Assembly: GCA_002307065.1 (NCBI GenBank)
Contig: DBTN01000006.1
Coordinates: 1 to 12,981 of the forward strand
Direction of reading: 5' to 3'
Source: Akkermansiaceae bacterium UBA1315
GTDB taxonomy: Bacteria > Verrucomicrobiota > Verrucomicrobiia > Verrucomicrobiales > Akkermansiaceae
DNA: 12,981 nucleotides
A model generated the notes under the pieces. The model searched no databases and was not told the DNA's origin. It saw nothing but the letters and a program-made list of their open reading frames with translations. The position numbers and the translations under genes are program-made. Positions 12,256 to 12,981 of this stretch are shown here, piece after piece. Positions within the stretch are counted from its first letter, which is position 1. Every line of letters begins with the position of its first letter.

Positions 12256-12533
12256 AGTTCGGTTTTCCTCTGAGTATGTTTTCCGGTCCGGTTAATCTGC
12301 GCTTTTTCTGGAGTTTGGATTCTTTTTCTAGGCCTTCCGCCTTTCCCTTTTCGGTCGGGCGCTGTGGTCGCCTCTTCGTTTAGATCCGAACCCAAGTCTT
12401 TTAATTCCGCGAATACGGCCTGCCTCAAAAATTCGCTACGGCTCAGACGCCCTCGTTTCCGGTCAATCTCATCCAGCAGCTCCGGACCAACCCGGAAGCC
12501 TATCAGCTGTTGTCGTTCATTTTCTTTGGACAC
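12252..12533 (-). CDS. Ribbon-helix-helix DNA-binding protein with an AT-hook-like tail
   Basis: This 93-residue protein has an RHH (CopG/Arc-type) domain at residues ~9-46: the strand QLIGFRVGP, helix ELLDEIDRKRG, turn LSRS and helix EFLRQAVFAELKDLG. The remaining half is basic and disordered and contains GKGGRPRKRIQ (63-73), close to the AT-hook core GRP flanked by basic residues. RHH dimers bind short dyads and usually repress their own promoter. Two such dyads lie 10 bp apart in the upstream region. It is co-transcribed with the membrane coiled-coil gene. The start is GTG at 12533, since no in-frame ATG precedes the domain; GGGGAG lies rather far upstream (about 14 bases). Confidence 0.75.
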   Translation of the reverse strand: MSKENERQQLIGFRVGPELLDEIDRKRGRLSRSEFLRQAVFAELKDLGSDLNEEATTAPDRKGKGGRPRKRIQTPEKAQINRTGKHTQRKTEL

Positions 12534-12615
12534 GCCTGAATTTACCGCTCCCCAAAAAAAAAGTAAAATAAATGTTGAACTCGGTTAAACCCGGTTATAC
12601 CCATATACCCAAGCA
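12534..12615. promoter_or_regulatory. Divergent promoter region between two RHH genes
   Basis: This 82-bp AT-rich spacer (including a run of nine A at 12554-12562) separates the leftward RHH gene from the rightward RHH gene and must supply promoters both ways. On the plus strand TTGAAC (12575-12580) could be a -35, with TATACC or CATATA as imperfect -10s. On the minus strand TTTAAC with TATTTT further left is a possible pair. None is a strong consensus. Confidence 0.5.
12583..12601. promoter_or_regulatory. Tandem 9-bp dyads, candidate RHH operator
   Basis: GGTTAAACC (12583-12591) and GGTTATACC (12593-12601) are both GGT-N3-ACC dyads with centres exactly 10 bp apart, one helical turn. A partial third copy (TATACCC, 12604-12610) follows. 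RHH repressors commonly bind such short dyads side by side on one DNA face, and both flanking genes encode RHH proteins. The sites overlap the candidate promoters. Confidence 0.55.
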
Positions 12616-12786
12616 ATGAAACACGCGAAATCCAAAAAGGACCCAAAAATCAAGTCCACCTTCCTTGCATTCAAAGCATCCCCTGACTTGGTCGCACGGC
12701 TCGATGCTGCCGTAAAAGTTCAAGACACAGACCGATCTAAATTTGTTCGCAACGCCGTACGTCGCGCATTGGAGCGCGCTTCCTAA
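12616..12786 (+). CDS. Small ribbon-helix-helix (CopG/Arc-like) regulator
   Basis: This 56-residue protein begins at the ATG at 12616. After a lysine-rich lead (MKHAKSKKDPKIKS) it shows the compact RHH layout: strand STFLAFKAS, helix PDLVARLDAAVKVQ, turn DTDRS and helix KFVRNAVRRALERA. The length and the 'S.F.R.a...al' second helix are typical of CopG/Arc-type repressors and antitoxins. It diverges from the other RHH gene across a region with two candidate operator dyads, so the two may compete for or share sites. No toxin-like partner is recognisable in the 195 bp left before the window end, though the next gene is incomplete. No Shine-Dalgarno is evident. Confidence 0.7.
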   Translation: MKHAKSKKDPKIKSTFLAFKASPDLVARLDAAVKVQDTDRSKFVRNAVRRALERAS

Positions 12787-12812
12787 CCCCCGATTCGATC
12801 AGCCCTAAACCG

Positions 12813-12981
12813 ATGTCCGAACTGAACGACACAGAAGATGACGCGCTCGCTGAGCTCATTGCTGACCTCTGGGTCGAGTTGGCGCGGCGTCCGGGTGTGC
12901 TCCGGCTCGCCGCGCTACAGGCCGCCGCCCTCGTCCCTGAGGCCGGGAAAATTTCGGACCGCACCCTCGCCACCCACCTCG
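12813..12981 (+). CDS. Partial small protein of unknown function (runs off the right edge)
   Basis: From an ATG at 12813, 26 bp after the RHH stop, a frame stays open to the end (56 codons). It starts acidic (MSELNDTEDDALAELIADLW) and continues with an alanine/leucine-rich helical region (VLRLAALQAAALVPE) and then ISDRTLATHL, which could be the start of a helix-turn-helix. GC content is clearly higher than in the preceding 1.3 kb. It may be the second gene of the rightward operon with the RHH protein. An opposite-strand frame covers the same bases but its translation is serine/arginine-rich and unlikely. The call is uncertain because the gene is cut off. Confidence 0.45.
   Translation, partial: MSELNDTEDDALAELIADLWVELARRPGVLRLAALQAAALVPEAGKISDRTLATHL

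Noticed and set aside
12737..12973. A 78-codon minus-strand frame at the right end
   Set aside because: It overlaps the RHH gene and the partial rightward gene, and its serine/alanine/arginine-rich translation looks like a shadow.

Overview
The window carries the head-and-lysis half of a tailed-phage genome (prophage or transposable phage), read almost entirely on the minus strand. At the right end there is a small accessory operon and a divergent regulatory region. The host is probably a Verrucomicrobiota-type bacterium or a close relative. The main clue is a decayed ~10-bp repeat block at 1238-1277, of the kind that litters non-coding DNA in that phylum and gives spurious 'VRCSALDVRCSMF'-like translations. 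Most genes also lack a clear Shine-Dalgarno site. This host call is inference.

Transcription runs from high to low coordinates. (1) 12813-12981 (+) and 12616-12786 (+) are short rightward genes, the second a small ribbon-helix-helix (RHH) protein. They diverge from 12533-11446 (-), a two-gene operon encoding an RHH protein with an AT-hook-like tail and a membrane-anchored coiled-coil protein with a C-terminal motif present three times. The shared upstream region has two 9-bp dyads exactly 10 bp apart. Two tandem hairpin-plus-T-run terminators (11303-11226) close this operon. (2) 11210-10944 is a small HTH_17/excisionase-like regulator. (3) 10801-8541 is the lysis and pre-terminase block: a holin-like protein that continues into a lipoprotein-like region, a small soluble protein, an M15 peptidase endolysin, a 69-aa protein, and a membrane/coiled-coil protein. 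The genes from 10241 down to 8281 are packed with 1-4 base overlaps. (4) 8544-6339 is the packaging block: a winged-helix protein, terminase small subunit and terminase large subunit, in the order of Mu gp26-gp27-gp28. (5) 6339-2833 has a 71-aa coupled peptide, a portal fused to a MuF minor head domain, a 104-aa helical protein whose end resembles the Acb2/Tad1 cyclic-nucleotide-sponge hairpin, and an HK97-type prohead protease. (6) 2774-1 has an HK97-fold major capsid protein with an odd hydrophobic N-terminus, a DKAAA-repeat small protein, a head-tail connector, and the start of a tail-fibre-like protein running off the left edge.

The phage is a mosaic: DNA packaging looks Mu/FluMu-like while portal, protease and capsid look HK97-like. 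The most interesting points are the Acb2/Tad1-like gene inside the head operon, the holin/lipoprotein fusion, the membrane-segment-like N-terminus of the capsid gene, the moron-like right-hand operon with double terminators and a tandem-dyad operator, and its unrecognised triplicated C-terminal motif. No integrase, transposase, tRNA, CRISPR array or attachment site could be identified.
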